Shown: in pieces, positions 43,321-51,660 of the stretch | How the letters are laid out: each line of letters starts with the position of its first letter | Position numbering within the stretch: the stretch's first letter is position 1 | DNA from: Bacillota bacterium | GTDB taxonomy: Bacteria > Bacillota > Bacilli > Alicyclobacillales > SLC66 | Reading direction: 5' to 3' | Assembly: GCA_021846285.1 (NCBI GenBank) | Contig: JAJZCB010000012.1 | Span: 1-54,302 of the forward strand | Length of the DNA: 54,302 nt | Notes under the pieces: generated by a model | What the model was told of the DNA's origin: nothing | The model's input: only the letters and a program-made list of their open reading frames with translations | Database searches by the model: none | Made by a program: the position numbers and the translations under genes

Positions 43321-46300
43321 GCGTGATTTCAGAAGACCAGAGAACACTCGCGACAGCTGCCGAACTACCGGGGCTCGCTGAGCGATTGAGAGAGAAAATC
43401 ATGATTTTGGATGGCGCCATGGGCACCATGATTCAACGCCTGAATCTGACCGCAGATGATTTTGGCGGAGACGAATACGAGGGGTGCAACGAGTATTTGA
43501 CGCTGACCCGCCCCGACGCGATTGCTGGCATCCACGCTGCTTATCTGGAAGCTGGATCCGACATCATAGAGACCAACACGTTTGGGGCTATGAGTATCGT
43601 CCTGGCGGAGTATGGACTGGCGCATCTCACGGCGGACATCAATGTTGCGGCGGCTCGACTCGCCAAGGAGGCGGCCCTGAAGTATTCGACGCTGGACTTT
43701 CCTCGTTACGTCGCCGGTTCCATGGGCCCGACGACCAAGACGCTGTCTGTTACGGGTGGAGTCACCTTTGACGATGTGGTCGAATCGTATTTTGAGCAGG
43801 CGTGCGGCCTGCTGCGGGGCGGCGTTGACGCTCTTCTGCTGGAAACCGCACAGGACACGCTCAATGTCAAGGCCGGCGGAATCGGTATCGAACGCGCCTT
43901 CGAAGCAGTGGGTCGGAGAGTGCCGATCATGATCTCAGGCACCATAGAGCCAATGGGAACCACGCTCGCCGGACAAAACATTGAGGCGTTCTATATCTCT
44001 GTCGCTCATCTCAAGCCGGTGTCCGTCGGTCTAAACTGTGCGACCGGCCCTGAGTTCATGCGCGATCATGTACGGACATTGGCGGGATTGTCTCACGCGG
44101 CAGTCAGTTGCTATCCGAACGCCGGTTTGCCTGATGAAGACGGTCACTACCACGAATCGCCGACCGGTCTCGCCAGGAAGATGGCGGCGTTTGCCGAGCA
44201 GGGGTGGATCAACATCGCTGGAGGATGCTGCGGAACAACACCGGAACATATTCGCGCATTAGCCGACGCGCTCCGCCCGTACAAGCCCAGAACTGCCGCG
44301 CGGGCGCCTCTGCGGGCCGTGTCGGGTGTTGACCCCGTTTACGTCGAACCGGATAACAGGCCTCTTCTTGTTGGAGAGCGCACCAATGTCATTGGCTCCC
44401 GAAAGTTCAAGCGACTCATTGAGAGCGGTCGGTTCGAAGAAGCCGCTGAGGTCGCCCGTCAGCAAGTCAAGGGCGGCGCACAGGTGGTCGATGTCTGCGT
44501 CGCTGACCCCGACCGCGATGAAATGGCTGATATGGAGCGCTTTCTGGCGATTGCGAGCAAGATGGTCAAAGCGCCTCTGATGCTCGATTCAACAGACTCA
44601 GCCGTTTTGGAAGCCGGTCTGCGGCACAGCCAGGGGAAAGCGATCATCAATTCCGTCAATCTGGAGGACGGAGAGAAGCGTATCCGTGAAGTGGCTCCTC
44701 TTGTTCACAAGTACGGCGCGGCTCTGGTGGTGGGCACGATTGACGAAGAAGGGATGGCGGTTACGAGCGACCGCAAACTGGCCGTTGCCAGGCGCAGCTA
44801 CGATCTCCTGGTGAATCGGTTCGGCCTTTTGCCAGAAGACCTGATTTTTGATCCATTGGTGTTTCCAGTCGGTACGGGCGATGTGAACTATGTAGGCGCT
44901 GCCGCGGAAACCATCGAAGGGATTCGGCTGATCAAGGAGGCATTGCCCGAGTGTCACACGATTCTTGGTGTCAGCAACGTTTCGTTTGGACTGCCCGCAG
45001 CGGGCAGGGAGGCGTTAAACGCCGTCTTTCTCTATCACTGCACCCGCGCCGGACTGGATTTTGCGATCGTAAACACGGAGAAATTGGAGCGGTACGCGTC
45101 GTTGTCGGAAGCGGAGCGCAAACTGGCGGAAGACCTGCTGTTTTCGACCAGTGATCAGACGGTGGCCGAATTTACAGCGTTTTATCGGGAGAAAAAACCG
45201 GAGAAAAAAGTTGTCAGTGAATCGCTCTCGTTGGAGGAACGGTTGGCCAGATATGTCGTCGATGGGTCGAAGGGCGGGTTGGTTCCTGATCTGGAGACGG
45301 CGTTAAAGACATACGTTCCTCTTGACATCATCAATGGCCCCTTGATGGCAGGCATGGAGCAGGTGGGTCGCCTTTTTAACGCCAATGAACTGATTGTGGC
45401 GGAAGTGCTGCAAAGCGCCGAGGTCATGAAGGCGGCTGTGGCTTTCCTCGAATCATTTATGGAACGCGAAGAGAGCGCCGTCAAAGGCAAGATCATTCTG
45501 GCTACTGTCAAGGGTGATGTCCACGACATTGGCAAGAACCTTGTTGAGATCATTTTGGCCAACAATGGGTATCGCGTCATCAATCTGGGTATCAAGGTGC
45601 CGCCTGAGCAACTCATTGAGGCGTACTTCAGGGAACGGCCGGACGCGATCGGTTTGTCCGGTCTGTTGGTGAAATCGGCGCAGCAGATGGTGACAACCGC
45701 GCAGGATTTGAGACATGCGGGCGTCGAGGTGCCGCTTCTGGTAGGCGGCGCCGCGCTCACCAAAAAATTTGCCGATACCCGCATCGCCCCGGAGTATGGC
45801 GGCGTTGTCCTATACGCCAAAGATGCGATGGAAGGTCTTGATCTGGCCAATCGCCTTGCGCGACCGGAAGAACGAGTCGCTTTGATTGAGCAACTTCGCT
45901 CCCACCTGCAATCGGACGTCATGCCTTCGGTAGCAAGACCCGAGCCAAAGGCAGGATTGGCGCCGACTATGCGGTCAAGGATCGCCCAGGACGCAGCTGT
46001 CTTTACTCCGCCTGATCTGAATCGGCATGTACTGAGACAGTATCCGCTCGCGCTTCTGGAACCGTACATCAACTGGCAGATGTTGCTTGGCAAGCATCTT
46101 GGCCTTCGCGGCAATGTAGAAAAACTGCTGGCGGCAGGCGACGCCAAAGCGACAGAGTTAAAAAACCACGTGGATGATCTGCTCCGCGACGCCCGGCGGT
46201 ATGACCGCATCACCGCCCATGCCGTATACCGTTTTTTTCCGGCCAACAGCGACGGCAATCACGTGGTTATTTACGAGCCTGATAATCGCGGCCAGGTTCG

Positions 46301-46796
46301 CGAAACGTTTGAGTTTCCTCGGCAACAGAAAGATGAGCGTCTGTGTCTTGCGGATTTTTTACGTCCAGTCGACAGTGGCGTGACGGATTATGTGGCGTTC
46401 TTTGTTGTAACGACGGGAACAGGCATAAGGGAACTGGCGGAACACTGGAAAGCGCAGGGAGACTACCTGCGTTCACATGCCCTGCAAGCACTGGCGCTCG
46501 AACTCGCCGAATCGTTTGCCGAGCGTCTCCACCACATTTTGCGTGACAGTTGGGGCTTTCCAGACCCGCCGGACATGACAATGCGGGAACGGTTCATCGC
46601 CAGGTACCAAGGAATTCGCGTGTCGTTTGGCTATCCTGCATGTCCATCGCTCGAGGATCAGGAACGGCTGTTTCGACTCTTGGCCCCACAGGACATCGGT
46701 GTGGAATTGACGGACGGTTTCATGATGGATCCGGAGGCGTCCGTGTCGGCTATGGTCTTTTCTCACCCGGAAGGACGCTACTTTAGCGTGGAATGA
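43317..46796 (+). CDS. metH: Cobalamin-dependent methionine synthase
   Basis: 1159 residues with all four modules. Homocysteine domain (ILDGAMGTMIQ near 30; zinc ligands GLNCATGPEF and GGCCGTTPEH near 240-305). Pterin domain (PLLVGERTNVIGS, residues ~345-625). Cobalamin domain (DVHDIGKN near 735, with the lower-ligand His, then GLSGLLVKS and LVGGAAL). Activation domain (from ~900, with RVSFGYPACP near the end binding SAM). It transfers the methyl of 5-methyl-tetrahydrofolate to homocysteine via B12. It has no room for its own riboswitch, since it overlaps addA by four bases. Its placement behind recombination genes is unusual. Confidence 0.96.
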   Translation: MSVISEDQRTLATAAELPGLAERLREKIMILDGAMGTMIQRLNLTADDFGGDEYEGCNEYLTLTRPDAIAGIHAAYLEAGSDIIETNTFGAMSIVLAEYGLAHLTADINVAAARLAKEAALKYSTLDFPRYVAGSMGPTTKTLSVTGGVTFDDVVESYFEQACGLLRGGVDALLLETAQDTLNVKAGGIGIERAFEAVGRRVPIMISGTIEPMGTTLAGQNIEAFYISVAHLKPVSVGLNCATGPEFMRDHVRTLAGLSHAAVSCYPNAGLPDEDGHYHESPTGLARKMAAFAEQGWINIAGGCCGTTPEHIRALADALRPYKPRTAARAPLRAVSGVDPVYVEPDNRPLLVGERTNVIGSRKFKRLIESGRFEEAAEVARQQVKGGAQVVDVCVADPDRDEMADMERFLAIASKMVKAPLMLDSTDSAVLEAGLRHSQGKAIINSVNLEDGEKRIREVAPLVHKYGAALVVGTIDEEGMAVTSDRKLAVARRSYDLLVNRFGLLPEDLIFDPLVFPVGTGDVNYVGAAAETIEGIRLIKEALPECHTILGVSNVSFGLPAAGREALNAVFLYHCTRAGLDFAIVNTEKLERYASLSEAERKLAEDLLFSTSDQTVAEFTAFYREKKPEKKVVSESLSLEERLARYVVDGSKGGLVPDLETALKTYVPLDIINGPLMAGMEQVGRLFNANELIVAEVLQSAEVMKAAVAFLESFMEREESAVKGKIILATVKGDVHDIGKNLVEIILANNGYRVINLGIKVPPEQLIEAYFRERPDAIGLSGLLVKSAQQMVTTAQDLRHAGVEVPLLVGGAALTKKFADTRIAPEYGGVVLYAKDAMEGLDLANRLARPEERVALIEQLRSHLQSDVMPSVARPEPKAGLAPTMRSRIAQDAAVFTPPDLNRHVLRQYPLALLEPYINWQMLLGKHLGLRGNVEKLLAAGDAKATELKNHVDDLLRDARRYDRITAHAVYRFFPANSDGNHVVIYEPDNRGQVRETFEFPRQQKDERLCLADFLRPVDSGVTDYVAFFVVTTGTGIRELAEHWKAQGDYLRSHALQALALELAESFAERLHHILRDSWGFPDPPDMTMRERFIARYQGIRVSFGYPACPSLEDQERLFRLLAPQDIGVELTDGFMMDPEASVSAMVFSHPEGRYFSVE

Positions 46797-46814
46797 TATT
46801 GGGAGGTGGCATCG

Positions 46815-47750
46815 ATGAAAATCGGAGTGATTGGCGCAGGGGCGGTCGGCGGCTATTTTGGCGCGCTGCTGGCGGAGGCTGGAGAGGATGTTACTTTTCT
46901 GGTGCGCGAAGGCAGGTATCAGGCGCTGCAACACGGGCTGACTGTGAAAAGCGTGCATGGGGACCTGTTTCTGGCGAAACCAAAGCTGGCACGGAGTGGT
47001 GAGGAACTCATCGGTTGCGAGGTCGTTCTGATTGCTGTCAAGCAGTATCACCTGGAGGGCGTCTGGAATGATCTCCGCATACTTGCGGAAGGAGGCGCTG
47101 TGTTGTTGCCGCTGTTGAACGGTGTGCGGCATATGGAACGCCTGGAACGCGACTTCGGAGCGACTCGCGTATTGGGAGGTTCCTGCCATATCGAGACGAC
47201 ACTCGATGAGACAGGGGCGGTCGTGCAAACAAGCGATATCAGGGACATTGTCTACGGGGCTTTGGGAGACGAAGGTTCTGTAGACCCGCTGACCGAGAGT
47301 GTGCTGGACCGTCTTCAGGAAGCCTTTTTGCGAGCGCACATTCCGGCTGTCAGGCGAGTGCATATCTTGCGCGAACTGTGGAAGAAATACGTGTTCCTGT
47401 GCGCCTTTAGCGGCATGACGGCGGCAACGCGATCAACGATCGGAATCATCTGGCGCGAGCACAGCACACGTCTGGCGCTTGCGCAGATGTTTGGCGAGTT
47501 GATCGCCGTGGCGCAGGCGAACGGGATCGATCTCCAGGAGACGTTTCATGCAGCGATGATGGAGCGGGTGGCGGGATTAAATCCTCTGATGACTTCGTCT
47601 ATGCACCGTGATCTGGAAAAAGGTCGGCCGCTGGAATTGGACAGTCTGCAAGGCGATCTGATCGCAATGGCGGAAGAGAGAGAGGTGGACGCGCCTATTC
47701 ACAGGACCATTTACGCTGTGTTGGCGCCACATCGGCATGGTCGGCGCTGA
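46815..47750 (+). CDS. 2-dehydropantoate 2-reductase family protein (PanE/ApbA)
   Basis: About 311 residues from ATG 46815, preceded by GGGAGGTGG. KIGVIGAGAVGGYFGALLAEAG is the NADPH-binding Rossmann start, VLLPLLNGVRH and HILRELWKKYVFLCAFSGMTA with the catalytic Lys are standard. Family members reduce ketopantoate to pantoate for coenzyme A, but many paralogues act on other 2-keto acids, so a gene symbol is withheld. It begins 18 bases after metH and is probably in the same transcript. Palindromes follow its stop. Confidence 0.88.
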   Translation: MKIGVIGAGAVGGYFGALLAEAGEDVTFLVREGRYQALQHGLTVKSVHGDLFLAKPKLARSGEELIGCEVVLIAVKQYHLEGVWNDLRILAEGGAVLLPLLNGVRHMERLERDFGATRVLGGSCHIETTLDETGAVVQTSDIRDIVYGALGDEGSVDPLTESVLDRLQEAFLRAHIPAVRRVHILRELWKKYVFLCAFSGMTAATRSTIGIIWREHSTRLALAQMFGELIAVAQANGIDLQETFHAAMMERVAGLNPLMTSSMHRDLEKGRPLELDSLQGDLIAMAEEREVDAPIHRTIYAVLAPHRHGRR

Positions 47751-47810
47751 TGGAAGGGCGACCATGCCGGACCCGTGGTCACTGATCCGGCATGGTCTGG
47801 GTCCGGCATG
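47737..47810. terminator. Nested palindromes after the ketopantoate-reductase-like gene
   Basis: GCATGGTCG pairs with CGACCATGC (about 47735-47767, spanning the stop codon), and ATGCCGGACC with GGTCCGGCAT further on. There is no T-run. It probably ends transcription from both sides, since genes converge here. The GGCATG core recurs four times. Confidence 0.45.
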
Positions 47811-47835
47811 TCTGTCGCTCGCCTGTCGCCTGTCG

Positions 47836-47925
47836 CTAGGCGCGATCAGGAACAAACAGGAAGAACAGAACGAAGATGATGAGAAACACAACGGCCCATT
47901 GCGTGTAGTGACCAAACACGTGCAT
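47836..47925 (-). CDS. 29-residue single-span membrane peptide
   Basis: ATG 47925 has an excellent AGGAGG ribosome binding site eight bases upstream. The peptide is MHVFGHYTQ, a hydrophobic span (WAVVFLIIFVLFFLFV) and PDRA. The size and layout recall tiny accessory subunits of membrane complexes, and the next gene upstream on this strand is a sulfocyanin-like remnant of a respiratory chain. The link is only positional. Confidence 0.55.
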   Translation of the reverse strand: MHVFGHYTQWAVVFLIIFVLFFLFVPDRA

Positions 47926-48056
47926 CGCGACAACCTCCTGCAAGACGGTATGGGAGCCGCCACTTGCGGCTACAGTCCAGTAGATGCAGGGGGCTGTTGT
48001 CCCGTCATGGACATCCGCACAGCCGACGAGCCTATTTCGAATCGGCGGCACAGCGG

Positions 48057-48480
48057 CTAAAATGAAATGCCCGGGTTGTCCGCGGACGGCGAAACGTTGA
48101 AGTGGTTCCACATCCCGAGCGCAGCGTGACCGGGCACATCACAGCCGATAGCGTAGTCGCCAGTTTGCAAAGCGGTAAACGAAAAGTGGGATGATCCAGC
48201 GGGGGAAATCCCCTGAATGGGATGCGGAGTTGACGCGCCGGAAAATGCAGGAGAGAACGCCGTCGGAGACTGGATGGCGGTTAGAGGAACGATCATGGCG
48301 CTATGAGCGTAGATAGCGGAGGCCTTAAAAACTTTTCGTTGATCTTCCATCCAACGGTCACGGTAACAGTCATCACTCGATTCTGGTAGCCGTTAAAATC
48401 ATACTTGTCGTTCACGTCGGCATGCAGCAGCAGGGCGACGACCTTGACGCTCGGTGAATAGGATAGCCGGCGGTCGATCA
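48057..48480 (-). pseudogene. Sulfocyanin-like blue copper protein, frameshifted
   Basis: From the upstream side, LLHADVNDKYDFNGYQNRVMTVTVTVGWKI reads in one frame to about 48325. After loss of a base in a T-run (near 48322-48328), YAHSAMIVPLTAI, then GSSHFSFTALQTGDYAIGCDVPGHAALGMWNHFNV continue in another. His (AHSA), Cys and His (CDVPGH) and Met (GM) are the type 1 copper ligands with sulfocyanin spacing. The N-terminal signal/anchor and early strands are not recognisable. Sulfocyanins pass electrons in acidophile respiratory chains. Confidence 0.75.
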
Positions 48481-48539
48481 CCACGGCGCAGCGCAGAATG
48501 AAATTTGTCGCCGCAGCAGTAGAAAAGCGACATGATCGC

Positions 48540-48599
48540 GGAAAATAAAGTTGTGTACCGAAAAATAAAATCCTATACTGGAAAATAAAGCTGTATACT
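48540..48599. repeat. Three tandem ~20-nt repeats
   Basis: Units at 48540, 48560 and 48580 read (G)GAAAAATAAA-like followed by a TATAC(T/C)-like end. The 20-base period equals about two helical turns, so proteins bound to each unit would sit on the same DNA face. Arrays like this occur as multiple transposase sites at ends of IS21- or Tn7-like elements, or as operators. No matching second end is seen. The rest of 48600-48774 holds no gene. Confidence 0.75.
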
Positions 48600-48774
48600 G
48601 GCGGAAACCGAGCCGTGAGAATTTGGTTAGGGCGTGGCAGTGAGGGCAAGATCGATTTATACATCCGAAGCGAACAAGTATGCAGAAAGCTTCTGGTCGC
48701 TTGTATCGTTAACGGGCAGATAAGCGACGTAAGACAAACGGGTAATTTATGGGGAATCCTTCAGGAATGACTGG

Positions 48775-49185
48775 CTAGCCCTGTTTGGAGCGCATGGCTT
48801 TAAGATGCCTAATGTCCTGGCGTGAAACTAACTGTTTGTACTCCTCTGATTGAACAGAATAAATGGCAAGTTTACCTTCACTGTTGCTATGGATACCCCA
48901 ACCGTAGCGTTTTGCCAGAGGCGAGGAGCGAAAACATGGCTGTCCCTTTGAAAAGAACTTGCTACGCTCCTCCGGTAGGGTATCGGTCTGGATATTGGTT
49001 CGTTGAACGAACACCTGAAAGAGCACATCGTCAGATGTGTACATATATGGATGATTAATAATCAACTCATATTGCAGATAGGCTACCGTCTTACCATCCC
49101 TTTTTTGAGACGGAATTTCTGCCGAATGGACGGGGCAGTCATCTGCAACTTCTATGAAGGTGTCAAAATAGTTTGTTGTTTTCAT
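48775..49185 (-). CDS. DUF6157 family protein
   Basis: 136 residues from ATG 49185 (MKTTNYFDTFIEVADDCPV). The conserved blocks SAEIPSQK, HPYMYTSDDVLFQV, FFSKGQPCFRSSPLAKRYGWG and HLKAMRSK follow the DUF6157 pattern; its function is unknown. No ribosome binding site precedes the ATG. A TATAAT box sits at 49192-49197 with a TTGCGT 18 bases before it, which would place the transcript start at or next to the ATG, a leaderless arrangement. A longer frame from 49248 is less likely. Confidence 0.8.
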   Translation of the reverse strand: MKTTNYFDTFIEVADDCPVHSAEIPSQKRDGKTVAYLQYELIINHPYMYTSDDVLFQVFVQRTNIQTDTLPEERSKFFSKGQPCFRSSPLAKRYGWGIHSNSEGKLAIYSVQSEEYKQLVSRQDIRHLKAMRSKQG

Positions 49186-49408
49186 ATTTACATTATATGT
49201 GGAGTCACAAAGAAAACGCAACGTTCCGCGTCCGAACGTCCAACTCATTTTGTCCCTATTCGGCTTACGGGTGCAAGTACTGAAGAATATCGTTGAGCTA
49301 CGGGTGCATGATTATTCCGTTCAGATCGTGGACGGTTATTGCGCATCAGGGGTGGAGTGTGATACAAGCGCACATGAGATGTAATTAATAGACCGTGGAG
49401 GTAGCCTA

Positions 49409-49909
49409 ATGATCACAGTACAGCGACTCACACCAGATGATTGGTGGGCATGGCGTCATCTGAGGCTGGAGGCACTTCGTGAAGCTCCCGAAGCCTTTGG
49501 CGCGACGCTCGCCGACTGGCAGGGCGCCGGGGATACGGAACAACGATGGCGACATCGCTTGACGACTGTGCCGCTCAACCTGATCGCTGATGTAAACGGC
49601 CGACCGGCGGGGATGGCAGCTGGAACTTGGAACCAGGCTGATGCCGAGTTGATCTCCATGTGGGTCGCGCCCTTCGCGAGAGGCCAAGGAGTCGGAGACC
49701 GGCTGGTGGACGCGGTCGTTGAATGGGCCCAATCGCAGGGCGCCTCGCGCATCATCCTGCACGTCAAGACCGATAATGCGCCGGCCATTCGCCTCTATCG
49801 CCGGCATGACTTCACGGACGCAGGGCCGAGTCCGGAATCGGGAACGGGGTCGCCGGAGCGACTGTTTGTTCGATTCCTACGGCATCCCGTGACTGGCGGA
49901 GCCCAATAA
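49409..49909 (+). CDS. GNAT-family N-acetyltransferase
   Basis: 166 residues with GGAGGT ahead of the ATG. LISMWVAPFARGQGVGDRLVDAVVEWA holds the acetyl-CoA pyrophosphate loop (RGQGVG), and ILHVKTDNAPAIRLYRRHDF is the typical C-terminal strand and helix. The acceptor substrate is unknown. It is a single gene in an accessory stretch. Confidence 0.9.
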   Translation: MITVQRLTPDDWWAWRHLRLEALREAPEAFGATLADWQGAGDTEQRWRHRLTTVPLNLIADVNGRPAGMAAGTWNQADAELISMWVAPFARGQGVGDRLVDAVVEWAQSQGASRIILHVKTDNAPAIRLYRRHDFTDAGPSPESGTGSPERLFVRFLRHPVTGGAQ

Positions 49910-50114
49910 CCGATCCTGTTGTCTATGGACCTTAGAGCATTACCGGACCAATAATCAATAAGCTTCTTGCCAGAGCGGGCGCATGAATATGCAGCGTATT
50001 TGTCATCAGGTCTCTCCAAAGTGGGAACGAAATCAAGGTAATAACTTCGGAGTAAGAATGTCCATTCTAGTAACGACCGGATTTCGCCGGTTGAAACTAG
50101 AGGAGGGATCCACG

Positions 50115-50703
50115 ATGCGTCTCAGCGAAGCGTCCGAAGCATTTCTAGCGGTCCGCCGCCAAGAGGGATTCTCGAGTCACACCATCGAAGCCTATCGATT
50201 GCAGCTTCCTGCCGGAGTACGCTGGAACACGCGCTGGTCGAATTTTCATTCGCGACTGGTTGCCGAGTGGCGGAAATTCAGCGGATCAACCGGAACGACA
50301 TTGACTGGCAACGTAGAGCCGTCACAGTTCTCGGAAAGGGGGCAAAGAAGGAGAGGTCTATTTTGGGACAAAGTTCCGGATATGGATGCAACATTACTTG
50401 AACGCAAGAACCGATGATGGTCGGGCCCTGTTTGTCACCGAAAGACGTCCACACAGGATGTCAATCCACGAGATACAGTACATGTTCAAGAGAATAGCCA
50501 GTCGGTGCAATCTGGAAGAGAAGGTTAGTCCACACAAAATGAGGCACACCTTGGCCACTGTCCTCATTAACCAGGGGGCTCCGTTGGTTATGGAACAGTC
50601 CATTCGCGGTCATGAGAAGCCGGAAATGACGCAGTTATACGCCACCCTGAGTGGCGCATCGGGACAACAGGCGTATGGGCGCTGCTTCGTTCAGTGGGTA
50701 TAG
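50115..50703 (+). pseudogene. Tyrosine recombinase/integrase remnant
   Basis: MRLSEASEAFLAVRRQEGFSSHTIEAYR is the N-terminal SAM-like DNA-binding domain of a phage-type integrase, starting at 50115 after GGAGGG. The middle is scrambled or deleted. From 50386 the C-terminal catalytic part appears in another frame (SPHKMRHTLATVLINQGAP, GHEKPEMTQLYATLSG) with the HxxR, second His and Tyr. The first catalytic Arg region is missing, so the enzyme is dead. It marks a former integrated element. Confidence 0.75.
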
Positions 50704-50928
50704 CGTTTTCCACTGAGGGGCTTGGAGCTGAGACTAACAACTTCAAGCCCGAAACAGTGGTACTATGTGCATAATCATGCGCCGACAGAGAACCGCGAAG
50801 GTTGAACAAACGGGCCGTAGAGTGACATAAGCCCCCGGTCTGATTGGCGGGAAAATAGTAGAATATGGTTTGGCAATAGCCCGGGTCCTTGATCGTGCCT
50901 TTGCAAACTCATCGTGGGAGTGGTTCAA

Positions 50929-51534
50929 ATGGGCTCTCGATTCATGCATTTGCTGATCGCTGATTATGTGCGATCTGAATTACATATTGACCAACGTGGT
51001 CGAATGTTGCTCGGGGCTCTGGCGCCTGACGCCACGAATGCCAAGCTCGATACGCATTTTAAGGGGCCCCCCTTTAAGAACTGCCCCGGCACACCATGGG
51101 AGTACGGTAGATTTATCCTGAAATACAGGGAACAGATATCCGATCCTTTTATGTTGGGGTACCTGACCCACTTGGTTGCCGATGAAGTTTGGGCGACGAA
51201 GTCGTACTTTAGTGGGTTTAGAGAAATCTTACGAAAAGATCCTTCATTGTACGAGCGGTATCATGAGGATTTCAGGTTATGCAACGCGAAACTCAATGAG
51301 TTGTACCAGTGCAGGGGAATATACGAGTGCCTCGAGACGGCTGAGGAAATGCCCAGGATCGAAGAAGTCACGGAGGCGGACATCTTTGAGCTCAAGAAAG
51401 ATGCGTTGGCCGACTTTGACTACCCAATTGATCACGTGCACCAAGAACTGAAGGTATTCTCACTTGAAGAAATTCTGGCATACGTAGAACGGGCGAGTCA
51501 TCGTGCACTCGATGCTTGCCGTGTCTTCGCATAA
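50929..51534 (+). CDS. Zinc-dependent phospholipase C-like hydrolase family protein
   Basis: About 201 residues from ATG 50929 (GGGAG upstream). MHLLIADYV at the start, GALAPDA near 30, and LGYLTHLVADEVW near 80 are spaced His and Asp residues in an all-helical protein. This fits the small bacterial group related to zinc-dependent phospholipase C. There is no signal peptide, so a cytoplasmic role is likely. The substrate is unknown. Assignment rests on the motif pattern only. Confidence 0.6.
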   Translation: MGSRFMHLLIADYVRSELHIDQRGRMLLGALAPDATNAKLDTHFKGPPFKNCPGTPWEYGRFILKYREQISDPFMLGYLTHLVADEVWATKSYFSGFREILRKDPSLYERYHEDFRLCNAKLNELYQCRGIYECLETAEEMPRIEEVTEADIFELKKDALADFDYPIDHVHQELKVFSLEEILAYVERASHRALDACRVFA

Positions 51535-51660
51535 TTATGCAGGGCAACGCCGGAAGGGATAACGTCGTTATAGGGGCAGCATAGTTCGATAGTAAGTCTA
51601 GCAAAAACTCGGATGGATCCCTTCGGTAGGATGGAGAAAAAATGGAAAGGGAGAGAACGG

